From: Paenibacillus chondroitinus NBRC 15376
Lineage (GTDB): Bacteria; Bacillota; Bacilli; Paenibacillales; NBRC-103111
Direction of reading: 5' to 3'
Assembly (NCBI RefSeq): GCF_004000765.1
Contig: NZ_BILW01000001.1
Coordinates: forward strand, 496,001-560,000
DNA length: 64,000 nt
The notes below the pieces were generated by a model. That model was not told the origin of the DNA and ran no database searches. It saw only the letters and a program-made list of their open reading frames with translations. Below are positions 41,802 through 49,780 of this stretch, piece by piece (position 1 is the first letter of the stretch; each line of letters starts with the position of its first letter). The translations under genes were made by a program, and so were the position numbers.

Positions 41802-43691
41802 ATGATTCAGCAGTTATTAACCGTTGAAATTGAGCAGCACGTCGAAGCCATGTTTCAGGAGTCCGGGACGCAGCGTCCAGCCAATTTGAAAATTTTAACC
41901 GAGCATCCGGCGCACCCGGAACATGGAGACTACAGCTCCAACATTGCCATGCTTTTGGCCAAAATATTGCGCAAATCCCCCTTGCAGATCGCTGGGGAGC
42001 TTCAAAGCCGCATCGAACAGAACGGGCTTGTTCAAGGTTTGTTTAGCAAAGCGGCTGCTGTTGCACCTGGCTTTCTGAACTTTTATATCAACTGGGAAGC
42101 CTGGGCCAATGGGGAATTTCAAGCTCCAACGAAGCGCACCAGCCGCAGCAAACAAAACAAGGTGCTGGTGGAACATACCTCCATCAATCCTAACAAAGCC
42201 GCACATGTCGGCCATTTGAGAAATTCCTGTATCGGTGACTCTTTGTCGCGTATGCTTTCCCATGCCGGGTATGAAGTCGAAGTTCACAATTATATTGATG
42301 ACCTCGGGAATCAATTAGCCGATACGGTGGTAGGTATTCTTCATACGCAAACCGAGGGAAGTTTTCCGCGATTCGGGGATTTTTGTTGGGAAACCTACGC
42401 TAAGGTAAATCAGGCTTATAAAGATCAGCCGGCGTTAGCCGAGCAGCGTTCTGTGGTCCTTCATGCCATTGAAAGCGGGACATCGAATCTTGTGTGGATG
42501 GGCGCTTTGGTTGCAGAGCGAATTGTGCGTGAGCAGTTGGAGGAAATGAAGCAATTCGGCATTTCCTATGATGTGCTGGTTTGGGAAAGCAGCATTGTTC
42601 GTGCCGGATTCTGGGATACCACTTTCGAACTGCTGAGTAAAACGGAAATGTTTCATAAGGTGACGGAGGGGAAACTGGCAGGCTGTTGGGTACTGAAGAA
42701 CCTCGAAGAAGGCGGAGCTGAAACCCCAGCGGACTACCAGGATTTTCAAGGGGATAAAGTGCTTGTTCGTTCAAACGGCATTCTCACCTACACCGCGAAG
42801 GATATCGCGTATCACCTGTGGAAATTCGGACTGCTGGAAAATGATTTTGTGTATAAAAAATGGGAGGATGGCTTATGGTCAACGGCTGCTCAAGGAAGTA
42901 AAAAAACGATCGGGCGCGCAGATATGGTCATTAATGTCATTGACTACCGTCAGCAGTATCCGCAAGAGATGGTGAAGCTGGCACTTGAAGTGCTTGGTTA
43001 TCAGCAGCAGGCTAGTCAACTCAAGCATGTCAGCTACGGTGTTGTTTCTTTAAGTCCCGATACAGCGGCAGGGCTTGGTCTGGATACTTCCGAAGGCAAA
43101 AGTTCCTATGCGATGTCAGGCCGTCAAGGCATTGGGATTAAAGTCGCAGACCTGCTTGATCGCATGGAGAAAGTGATCGATGATAAACGTTCAAGAAAAG
43201 CGGGAATATCCAGTAGATCTATTGCCGCGGCTGCGATACGATACTATTTGCTGAAATATCAACTGCAAACCGAAGTGATTTTTGATCTTGAGCAAGCGAC
43301 CGAAGTGACAGGGAATACAGGCGTTTATTTGCTGTATGCTTACGCAAGAGCGAACCGTATTTTGGACAAAGCGAAGGTGGACGATCGTCTGCAAGCCATA
43401 GCGGCCAAGTTTCATGGAACTCATCTGGAAGATCAGGAATACCAGCTGCTGAGGCATATCGCTTACTGGCCCGAAACTTTGGAGAATGCCACTGCACAGT
43501 TGGCTCCCAGTTTAATTTGTCATTATGCGTTTGAATTAGCATCTTTGTTCAATCATTTTTATAGCGCATGTCCGGTTTTAAAAGGGAGCGAAGAGAGTAT
43601 TTCCCACCGCTTATGGATTACACAAACGGTGAAGGCTACCCTTCATGAAGCGCTTGAACTGCTTGGTATGCCGACTCCTAAACGATTATAA
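41802..43691 (+). CDS. argS: Arginyl-tRNA synthetase, long form without KMSK
   Basis: A 629-residue class I synthetase: N-terminal additional domain (about 1-110), HIGH-type motif HVGH (135-138) in NKAAHVGHLRNS, and a DALR anticodon-binding domain (about 510-629). KMSK is replaced by the SGRQGIGIKVADLL segment, as in many ArgRS. It charges tRNA-Arg. Bacterial ArgRS is usually 550-580 residues, so it is long; it may be a second copy. ATG 41802 follows GGGAGG. Controlled by the preceding T-box. Confidence 0.93.
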   Translation: MIQQLLTVEIEQHVEAMFQESGTQRPANLKILTEHPAHPEHGDYSSNIAMLLAKILRKSPLQIAGELQSRIEQNGLVQGLFSKAAAVAPGFLNFYINWEAWANGEFQAPTKRTSRSKQNKVLVEHTSINPNKAAHVGHLRNSCIGDSLSRMLSHAGYEVEVHNYIDDLGNQLADTVVGILHTQTEGSFPRFGDFCWETYAKVNQAYKDQPALAEQRSVVLHAIESGTSNLVWMGALVAERIVREQLEEMKQFGISYDVLVWESSIVRAGFWDTTFELLSKTEMFHKVTEGKLAGCWVLKNLEEGGAETPADYQDFQGDKVLVRSNGILTYTAKDIAYHLWKFGLLENDFVYKKWEDGLWSTAAQGSKKTIGRADMVINVIDYRQQYPQEMVKLALEVLGYQQQASQLKHVSYGVVSLSPDTAAGLGLDTSEGKSSYAMSGRQGIGIKVADLLDRMEKVIDDKRSRKAGISSRSIAAAAIRYYLLKYQLQTEVIFDLEQATEVTGNTGVYLLYAYARANRILDKAKVDDRLQAIAAKFHGTHLEDQEYQLLRHIAYWPETLENATAQLAPSLICHYAFELASLFNHFYSACPVLKGSEESISHRLWITQTVKATLHEALELLGMPTPKRL

Positions 43692-43716
43692 AAAACTCCC
43701 TTAGATAGAGCCTATT

Positions 43717-43854
43717 GTGCTCCCCTTATGTAGCTACAGCAGCGGAAAAACAAAAGTGAGAGTTAGACAATCCGCGAGCGCAACCGTTGGTCAAGGCGGG
43801 AATTCGATCTCGGTGAACGCTTCTGAGGTTGGCGTCGTCCGCATTCGTCCTTAA
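43717..43854 (+). CDS. Weak candidate small ORF after argS
   Basis: A 45-codon frame from GTG 43717, or 32 codons from GTG 43756, ends RIRP. The second half has a regular strand-like composition (KVRVRQSASATVGQGG, SISVNASEVGVVRI). No ribosome binding site precedes either GTG. It could be the tail of a decayed gene. Treat as doubtful. Confidence 0.2.
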   Translation: MLPLCSYSSGKTKVRVRQSASATVGQGGNSISVNASEVGVVRIRP

Positions 43855-43944
43855 AAATGTAACAATAGCTTTCTGATCTGGATTAAATGCGGTACAATAG
43901 GGATATTCGTGCCAATATGAATGATTCAGGAGGCTTTTACCACA

Positions 43945-44577
43945 ATGACAGAAAAAGAGATCGAAACACAAACCGAAGAAAATAACGCACAAGATTTGGA
44001 ACAAGAACAGGCCCAGATCATTATGACTTGGTTTCAGCACATAAACGAAGTTATGAAGGCGCAGTTTCCCGAATATGAAGTCGAGGGACAAATCGGAAAT
44101 AACCCAACGTATGGCCCGATGTTTGCTTTTACACTTAAAAAAGATGAGAAGTTCACGTCATGTGGATTTTTCCTCAATGAAATTATGAGAAATTTCCAAA
44201 CCAATCCAAACGCTGGACTCTGGCTTTCTTCCTTCTTTGTGGACTTGCTGAGAAGCCCGGAGAATCATCCGCTGCCTAATCCGCCGCAAACGGAAGACCA
44301 AGCAAAAGAACTTCTGGATAAACATATTGTTCCTTACTGTGCATCAGCTGTTCGTGAAGAGTTCCCTGATCAAAAGATTTATGTTGATTTAGAGCTTCAT
44401 GAGGAGCATGGCCCGGTTCTGGAAGCCGGATTCGTTGCTGTGCAAGACGGGAACAACACTTGCGCGCTTCCGCTGCAATATTTAATGACTTTATTCTTAT
44501 TGAACCGTGATCCGGCAGAGCCTCTGATTCAAGCGATGTACCGTTTGTATGAGGAAAATAATCTAGGTCAAGCTTAG
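43945..44577 (+). CDS. Hypothetical acidic protein
   Basis: A 210-residue acidic, soluble protein that I do not recognise. A Glu/Gln-rich N terminus (about 1-28) precedes a domain with ALPLQYLMTLFLLNR and FSSFFVDLLRSPENHPLPNPPQTEDQ-like segments in two similar halves: GFFLNEIMRNFQTNPNAGLW and the later GNNTCALPLQYLMTLFLLNRD share a pattern, suggesting an internal duplication. ATG 43945 follows AGGAGG. A terminator follows. Confidence 0.78.
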   Translation: MTEKEIETQTEENNAQDLEQEQAQIIMTWFQHINEVMKAQFPEYEVEGQIGNNPTYGPMFAFTLKKDEKFTSCGFFLNEIMRNFQTNPNAGLWLSSFFVDLLRSPENHPLPNPPQTEDQAKELLDKHIVPYCASAVREEFPDQKIYVDLELHEEHGPVLEAGFVAVQDGNNTCALPLQYLMTLFLLNRDPAEPLIQAMYRLYEENNLGQA

Positions 44578-44596
44578 ATTCGCTAAACATAAAAGG

Positions 44597-44629
44597 ACCG
44601 TCAGGAGCAATTCTTTCCTGACGGTTTTT
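44597..44629. terminator. Terminator after the acidic protein gene
   Basis: ACCGTCAGGA pairs with TCCTGACGGT, then TTTTTC; A-rich before the stem. Confidence 0.92.
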
Positions 44630-44634
44630 CTTGT

Positions 44635-45846
44635 TCAGCGCCCAAGCGACTTATAATCCGCATAGCTCCTTATCCTTGGAACGGAGGACATACGTTCCAA
44701 CTGCGCATATTTCATGGCATGCGAAGTGTTAAACAGCACGACCGAGTCGGTGGGACGCAGCCAGCCACTGTCACAGAGCTCGATCAGGCCTGCCCAGGTG
44801 GCAGAACCTTCCGGCGAGGAAGAAATGCCTTGGGCGCCTAAAGAGTGTGTGGCATCGGCGATCTGGCTCTTGGATAAGGCGAGCGCTGTACCGCCGCTTT
44901 CCTTAACGATCGACAAGATCAGAGGCAAATCAGGTGGCAGAGGCACTCGCATGCCTGTCGGACTAGGCTCTTTGCCAGTTCCGGCTTGATTTCTTGCCGT
45001 TTGCGGCAGCAGCCCGTCGACGATGGGCTGGCAGCCCTCTTCCTGCACGCAAACGAACCGTGGCATGGGGCCATCAACCCAACCAAGCGTTTTGAGCTCA
45101 TGGTAAGCTTTCCACATGCCAATAATGCCGGAGCCTCCGCCGGTCGGATAGATGATAACATCGGGAAACGTCCATCCGAGCTGCTCGGCGAGCTCAAGTC
45201 CCATTGTTTTCTTTCCCTCTACGCGCCCAGGTTCCTTCAAGGTGCCGACATTTACCCAACCCTGCTCTCCCTTACCGGTTTCAATAATTGCTGCGGCGTC
45301 ATGGATTAAGCCATCCACAAGAAAGGTTTCCGCCCCATAGAGTGGACATTCCTCTACGATAAGCGGAGGGCAATCCAAAGGGATGAATACCGAAGTTTTA
45401 ATCCCGGCATGGCTGGCATAAGCAGCGAGCGCGCCAGCGGCATTGCCGTTGGAAGGAACCGCCGCTCGGGTTGCTCCCGATTCTTTCAGGAGAGAAACGG
45501 CGACGGAAAATCCCCGTGATTTGAAGCTTCCTGTCGGGTTCTGTTCTTCGCGTTTAATCCATAGCTGCCTAAGGGACAGCTTTTGTTCCCAATTCTGCAA
45601 GCGTATTAGCGGGGTCCAGCCTTCGCCAAGCGTGATGATACAATCCGGGTTGCTCACCGGAAGCAGTTCGTTGTATCTCCACATGGATGGGTAGCGAGTC
45701 TGTAATGCTTCCTTCTTCAATGATTTGCTCAAGCGCTCCAAGTCGTAATCGACCAATAACGTACCGCCGCAAGTACATTTCATGTCTTGATAGCGGAAAG
45801 GGAGCTTAGCCGAACATCGTGAGCAATAAAGCCCCAATTGTTTCAT
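44635..45846 (-). CDS. Threonine synthase-like PLP enzyme with zinc ribbon
   Basis: A 403-residue fold-type II PLP enzyme. The N-terminal zinc ribbon has Cys8, Cys11, Cys24 and Cys26. The PLP lysine is Lys109 in NPTGSFKSRG, and PTGGGSGIIGMW is the phosphate-binding Gly loop. It resembles the long/zinc-ribbon threonine synthases that convert phosphohomoserine to threonine, but related enzymes act on other amino acids. GAGGAGG precedes the ATG. It is not beside thrB or hom, so it may be a second copy. It lies 130 bases downstream of the ATP-grasp gene on the same strand. Confidence 0.88.
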   Translation of the reverse strand: MKQLGLYCSRCSAKLPFRYQDMKCTCGGTLLVDYDLERLSKSLKKEALQTRYPSMWRYNELLPVSNPDCIITLGEGWTPLIRLQNWEQKLSLRQLWIKREEQNPTGSFKSRGFSVAVSLLKESGATRAAVPSNGNAAGALAAYASHAGIKTSVFIPLDCPPLIVEECPLYGAETFLVDGLIHDAAAIIETGKGEQGWVNVGTLKEPGRVEGKKTMGLELAEQLGWTFPDVIIYPTGGGSGIIGMWKAYHELKTLGWVDGPMPRFVCVQEEGCQPIVDGLLPQTARNQAGTGKEPSPTGMRVPLPPDLPLILSIVKESGGTALALSKSQIADATHSLGAQGISSSPEGSATWAGLIELCDSGWLRPTDSVVLFNTSHAMKYAQLERMSSVPRIRSYADYKSLGR

Positions 45847-45976
45847 TCTCTGGGCCTCCTCGCCGTTTTCAGCGGGAAAACGAATGGTTAGTTAGCATGA
45901 GTTTGCGTCTGCCAACTCTAATGTAGATTATTACAGCCGGGAGAAGATGGAGACGGCTTGTGTCTCTTGCATCTGT

Positions 45977-46711
45977 TTATTTTTTGTGAAAGGACTTGAT
46001 TCGGCGGAACATTGACTTATCTTTTAGTTTCAAAAACAGTTCCAGCATCGGCGCATAGTTGACCTCAATGATCCAAACATGCCCCGCTTTGTCAAAAGCC
46101 ATGTCGATGCCCATCGTTTTTACCCACCGGTAGGAGGGCCCAAGCGTGGCAGCGCTCTTAAGAGCGACTTTATCGAGCTGTGCCAACAGATCGGCGGATC
46201 GCATGGATTTTAGCTGAGAATGTTTGATAGCATGCTCCACGGAGACAACTTTGCCGCTGCTCATACGGATATTCGTCACAATAAAACCGCTACCAGCGAC
46301 TTTGGCCAGTTTACCGGTTACTTGCCACTTCGACATGGGGTGTCGCTGCACCATCACACGCATATCAAAAGGCCGCCCATTAACGGTAGCGAGTGGAATG
46401 CGCTGCTGGACAATGAAATTTTTGCGGGTTTTCTTTTTGAGAAAGGCGTTTACTTGCTCTTGATCGGTAAATCGTTTCTTTTTCGCCCCGTCCTGAAGTT
46501 CGTATCCGGAATCTTCCAATTTTTTAATTCGAATGACGCCATTTCCGCCATAGCTGCCAGTTGGCTTAATAATAACTTGTTGGTATTTGTTCAGCAGTCG
46601 CCAGAACGCGGATTGCTTCAGCCATTCAGTTTCCGGGAGGTACGCGCGGAGCTTCTCCGATTTGCGGAGCAGCTTGTATTTCGTCCACTTGCTGGTGCTG
46701 AGATTACTCAT
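45977..46711 (-). CDS. YheC/YheD-type ATP-grasp protein
   Basis: A 244-residue ATP-grasp domain like YheC/YheD spore coat-associated proteins. Visible are VIIKPTGSYGGNGVIRIKK (ATP lysine and Gly-loop), FIVQQRIPLATVNGRPFDMRVMVQRH, and the metal-binding WIIEVNYAPMLEL. It starts inside the end of panD with an 8-base overlap and no strong ribosome binding site, so translation is coupled. ATP-grasp enzymes ligate carboxylates to amines or thiols; the substrate is unknown. Confidence 0.9.
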   Translation of the reverse strand: MSNLSTSKWTKYKLLRKSEKLRAYLPETEWLKQSAFWRLLNKYQQVIIKPTGSYGGNGVIRIKKLEDSGYELQDGAKKKRFTDQEQVNAFLKKKTRKNFIVQQRIPLATVNGRPFDMRVMVQRHPMSKWQVTGKLAKVAGSGFIVTNIRMSSGKVVSVEHAIKHSQLKSMRSADLLAQLDKVALKSAATLGPSYRWVKTMGIDMAFDKAGHVWIIEVNYAPMLELFLKLKDKSMFRRIKSFHKK

Positions 46712-47105
46712 AGGGCTTCACTTCTTGCTCTTGAATGATGACATCATGCTCCTCGACCCTGAGCACCTGATTCTCTTCATCGACAAATACGACTTGTGGC
46801 TTCAAGGAGGCAATTTCAGCTTCATTCATCAGACCCATACTCAAAATGATGACAAGATCCCCGGGGTGGAAAAGATGGGCGGGCGGGCCGTTCAGTCCGA
46901 TTTTTCCGCAGCCTTCTGTCGCAGGGATGGCATATGTTTTCCATCTTGTGGCGTTGCGCAGGTTGGTAACCTGAACCATCTCATAGGGTAAAATGTTCGC
47001 TTTGCGCATTAACAAAGCATCTATGGTAATACTTCCGACGTAATTCAGATCGGCTTCCGTTACCGTAGCGCGGTGGATTTTACCTTTACACATTAGTCGC
47101 TGCAT
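46704..47105 (-). CDS. panD: Aspartate 1-decarboxylase
   Basis: A 133-residue pyruvoyl enzyme. GSITID places the pyruvoyl precursor Ser at 25, as in all PanD, so cleavage at Gly24-Ser25 makes the active alpha chain. It forms beta-alanine for pantothenate and CoA. ATG 47105 is chosen because AAAGGAG lies 10 bases before it; an in-frame ATG upstream precedes the site. It lacks panB and panC neighbours but overlaps an ATP-grasp gene. Confidence 0.95.
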   Translation of the reverse strand: MQRLMCKGKIHRATVTEADLNYVGSITIDALLMRKANILPYEMVQVTNLRNATRWKTYAIPATEGCGKIGLNGPPAHLFHPGDLVIILSMGLMNEAEIASLKPQVVFVDEENQVLRVEEHDVIIQEQEVKPYE

Positions 47106-47287
47106 ATGCAGTAGCTCCTTTATCATCACATTGGGTGTTCATCACAACGTATGAATAGGGCAAGTCATCTGGTGTAGGCCAGTGCCTGTTTGCGAAAAAA
47201 ATGGGTTCATACCACCGTGAAATGTTAGCTATGATATAATTTAGTTAAGTTATCATAAATGTTAAATCATCCAGGGAGTGAGACATT

Positions 47288-47998
47288 CTGCAGCCTTTTT
47301 TCGTTATTGAAAATGTACATAAGAACCATCCAAACGGAGGGGGAACTCCTCTTTTTAAACAAATCAGCGTGGAAGTAAAGCCAAAAGATGTTATAGCGAT
47401 TCAAGGGCCATCCGGGCAGGGGAAAAGTACGCTATTACGAGTTTTAGCCGCATTAGACAACATTCAGAGTGGTCGTTTATCCTTACATGGACGTTCTGTT
47501 GAGAGTTGGGGACCCTGCGAATGGCGGAAACAGGTATGTTATGTGCCTCAACAACCAGCCATGCTGCCGAAAACCGTGGAGGACAATTTAGCTTTGGTGA
47601 GCAAGCTTCATCAGCGCAAGTTTGATCAGCCTCTAGCAAAGAGACTCATGGATGAGGTTGGGCTGGGGGATCTTAGCTGGTCTCAAAATCCGGCGGAGTT
47701 GTCAGGCGGACAAAAACAACGCGTACAGCTTGTGCGTTCGATGTTGATGGGCTCTGACATCCTTTTACTTGATGAAGCGACCTCAGCGCTGGATGCCCAG
47801 AGCAAGCAAGCGGTGGAGTCGATGCTGATGAGATGGAAAGAAGAAAGGGGAACGGCACTTGTTTGGGTGACCCATGAACAGGAGCAGGCCGAGCGAGTGG
47901 CCAACCGGTTTTGGTATCTGGAGAACGGGGTGTTATCAGAAAGAGTGAAAAAAGACGACTTCACTTCTTTTTCCCTTGATCAGGGGGGAGTGGAGTAA
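47288..47998 (+). CDS. FetA-like ABC ATPase; probable CTG start
   Basis: About 236 residues with Walker A GPSGQGKST, signature LSGGQKQRV and Walker B ILLLDEATSALD. It pairs with an UPF0014/FetB permease, as in E. coli FetAB (YbbLM), linked with iron export. The first standard start, GTG 47369, would remove the first strand FFVIENVHK. The frame extends upstream to a TGA at 47279, and GGGAG (47274-47278) lies 9 bases before CTG (47288) and 6 before ATT (47285). CTG 47288 gives an N terminus opening QPFFVIENV that fits the family. Confidence 0.88.
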   Translation: MQPFFVIENVHKNHPNGGGTPLFKQISVEVKPKDVIAIQGPSGQGKSTLLRVLAALDNIQSGRLSLHGRSVESWGPCEWRKQVCYVPQQPAMLPKTVEDNLALVSKLHQRKFDQPLAKRLMDEVGLGDLSWSQNPAELSGGQKQRVQLVRSMLMGSDILLLDEATSALDAQSKQAVESMLMRWKEERGTALVWVTHEQEQAERVANRFWYLENGVLSERVKKDDFTSFSLDQGGVE

Positions 47999-48000
47999 TT

Positions 48001-48744
48001 ATGTCAGCCGTTGCTTTGGGTTTTACGCTAACTTTTATTATGATTACGATGGTTTTATCCAGATGGCAAAAACTGGGACTTGAGAAAGACATTGCATGGG
48101 GAACGATTCGTGGCGCTTTGCAGCTATTATTCATAGGTTATGTGCTTCATTTTGTTTTTCAAACGGAACATTTGGGACTTATTATAGGAATTATTGCAAT
48201 AATGATTATGATCGCTACCCAAAATGCGGGGAAACGAGCAAAGGGGTTAAAGGGAATCCATTGGCGAATAGCAGCAGCAATTGCCATAACGGAAATTCTA
48301 ACGATGGGACTGATGCTCGGCCTCCAAATTATCAAACCAACGACGCAATTCATCATTCCTATCAGCGGGATGACAATTGGAAGTTCCATGATTGTTTGCG
48401 GTTTGTTTTTGAACCAAATGAATCGTGAAGTTGGGTCCTCCCGCGACATGATCGACGCCCTTCTTGGATTGGGAGCAACACCGAAACAGGCCATCCAACA
48501 AGCACTTCAGCGCTCGGTTAAGGCAAGTATGATTCCAACCATAGACGGGATGAAGACGGTTGGTTTAGTTCAATTGCCTGGGATGATGACAGGCATGATT
48601 ATTGCAGGCTCAAGTCCGATTGAAGCGGTGAGGTATCAAATTTTGATTTTGTTTGCGTTCACGGCTTCGGCAGCAATGACAGGAATTATTTTAAGCATTC
48701 TGAGCTATAAATTATGGTTTACGAAAGAAATGACGTTGAAGTAA
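48001..48744 (+). CDS. FetB-like ABC permease (UPF0014 family)
   Basis: A 247-residue membrane protein with about seven helices and the family segments GSSMIVCGLFLNQMNREV and LGLGATPKQAIQQALQRSVKASMIPTIDGMKTVGLVQLPGMMTGMII. It starts two bases after the FetA-like stop, behind GGGGGAGTGGAG. With its partner it forms an ABC system; the E. coli counterpart is reported to export iron. Confidence 0.92.
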   Translation: MSAVALGFTLTFIMITMVLSRWQKLGLEKDIAWGTIRGALQLLFIGYVLHFVFQTEHLGLIIGIIAIMIMIATQNAGKRAKGLKGIHWRIAAAIAITEILTMGLMLGLQIIKPTTQFIIPISGMTIGSSMIVCGLFLNQMNREVGSSRDMIDALLGLGATPKQAIQQALQRSVKASMIPTIDGMKTVGLVQLPGMMTGMIIAGSSPIEAVRYQILILFAFTASAAMTGIILSILSYKLWFTKEMTLK

Positions 48745-48774
48745 AGAACAGTTATATCCCGGGGAATCCAAATG

Positions 48775-48805
48775 AAAAAAAGCGTCCGAATACATTCGGG
48801 CGCTT
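48775..48805 (-). terminator. Terminator of the TauE-like gene
   Basis: On the minus strand AAGCGCCCGAAT pairs with ATTCGGACGCTT, then seven T. Convergent genes meet here. Confidence 0.85.
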
Positions 48806-48814
48806 ATGTCATTC

Positions 48815-49579
48815 TCATATTAATTTAAGGCCACTAATTAATACCAAGCTGGCAATAATGGTCCGCAGGACGTTGGTCGGTGCCTTGGTAGCTAGCATGC
48901 TGCCGATTAGCACGCCAGGGATTGAGCCAAGTAGAAGATTGATAACGAGTGTGTAATTGACATTCCCCATGCTGGCGTGCAAGATACCTGCTGTCGTTGC
49001 CAGGAAAAATGCATGTGCGATATCTGTGCCGACGAGTTGTGCTGGAGCCATGCGGAAGAAGTACAGCATGGCAATGGCATATAAGGAGCCGGAACCGATG
49101 GAGGTCATGCCTACAATGAATCCAAGAACCGCGCCAATGGTGATTATCAGACCGCGTTTCTCTTCCAAGCTTTTGAGCTGCCAACGGTTTTCTTTGATCT
49201 TATGGCCGAAGAAAACTTTGAACAAGGTGGCAAAGGCTACCAGAATCAAGACGTAGCCGAGCGCGTGTTTGATAATGACTTCTTGATTATTATAAAACGA
49301 GTTGAAGAATTTCAGGAAGATTACCGCGACGATGACGCCGGGAATGCTGCCCATAGCTAACATTTTGACGAGCTTAAAATCAATCGTTCTCTGCCGCCAA
49401 TGCTGAATGGTGCCGAAAAGCTTCGTGATGGAATTATAAAGCAGGTCTGTTCCGACGGCAATAGAAGGATGAATACCGATCAGGATCAAGATGGGGGTGA
49501 GCAGCGATGCTCCGCCAACACCAGTTAATCCAACCAAAAAACCAACAATTACGCCCATAAATAAAATACTCAAAGTCAT
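48815..49579 (-). CDS. TauE/SafE-family sulfite/sulfoacetate exporter-like protein
   Basis: A 254-residue membrane protein with eight predicted helices in two repeats; GLTGVGGASLLTPILILIGIHPSIAVGTDLLYNSITKLFG and GMTSIGSGSLYAIAMLYFF are repeat signatures of the family. It would export sulfite or an organosulfonate; substrate unknown. The ATG follows AGGGGAC. A single gene, divergent from the MFS gene. Confidence 0.92.
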   Translation of the reverse strand: MTLSILFMGVIVGFLVGLTGVGGASLLTPILILIGIHPSIAVGTDLLYNSITKLFGTIQHWRQRTIDFKLVKMLAMGSIPGVIVAVIFLKFFNSFYNNQEVIIKHALGYVLILVAFATLFKVFFGHKIKENRWQLKSLEEKRGLIITIGAVLGFIVGMTSIGSGSLYAIAMLYFFRMAPAQLVGTDIAHAFFLATTAGILHASMGNVNYTLVINLLLGSIPGVLIGSMLATKAPTNVLRTIIASLVLISGLKLI

Positions 49580-49702
49580 GTAGTCATGTCCCCTGTCAAT
49601 TACCCACTAATTCAATTGGATTAATTTTATTATATGCATTAGCTATATGTAAAGAATTTTTTTGCAAGCCGTTTCGAGTCATGGCGACCCAATCTTTAAT
49701 TA

Positions 49703-49734
49703 CGCTATTCATTGGATAGCGAATCAGTTACAAT
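49703..49734 (+). promoter_or_regulatory. Inverted repeat and -10 box before the MFS gene
   Basis: CGCTATTCA and TGGATAGCG form an inverted repeat (49703-49721, one G-T mismatch) followed by TACAAT (49729-49734). It covers the -35 region, where a TetR- or MarR-type repressor would act. No such regulator is adjacent. Confidence 0.45.
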
Positions 49735-49780
49735 ATATGGATGTGACTAGGTAGACAGCATAAGGAGGTACATAAGAAAA

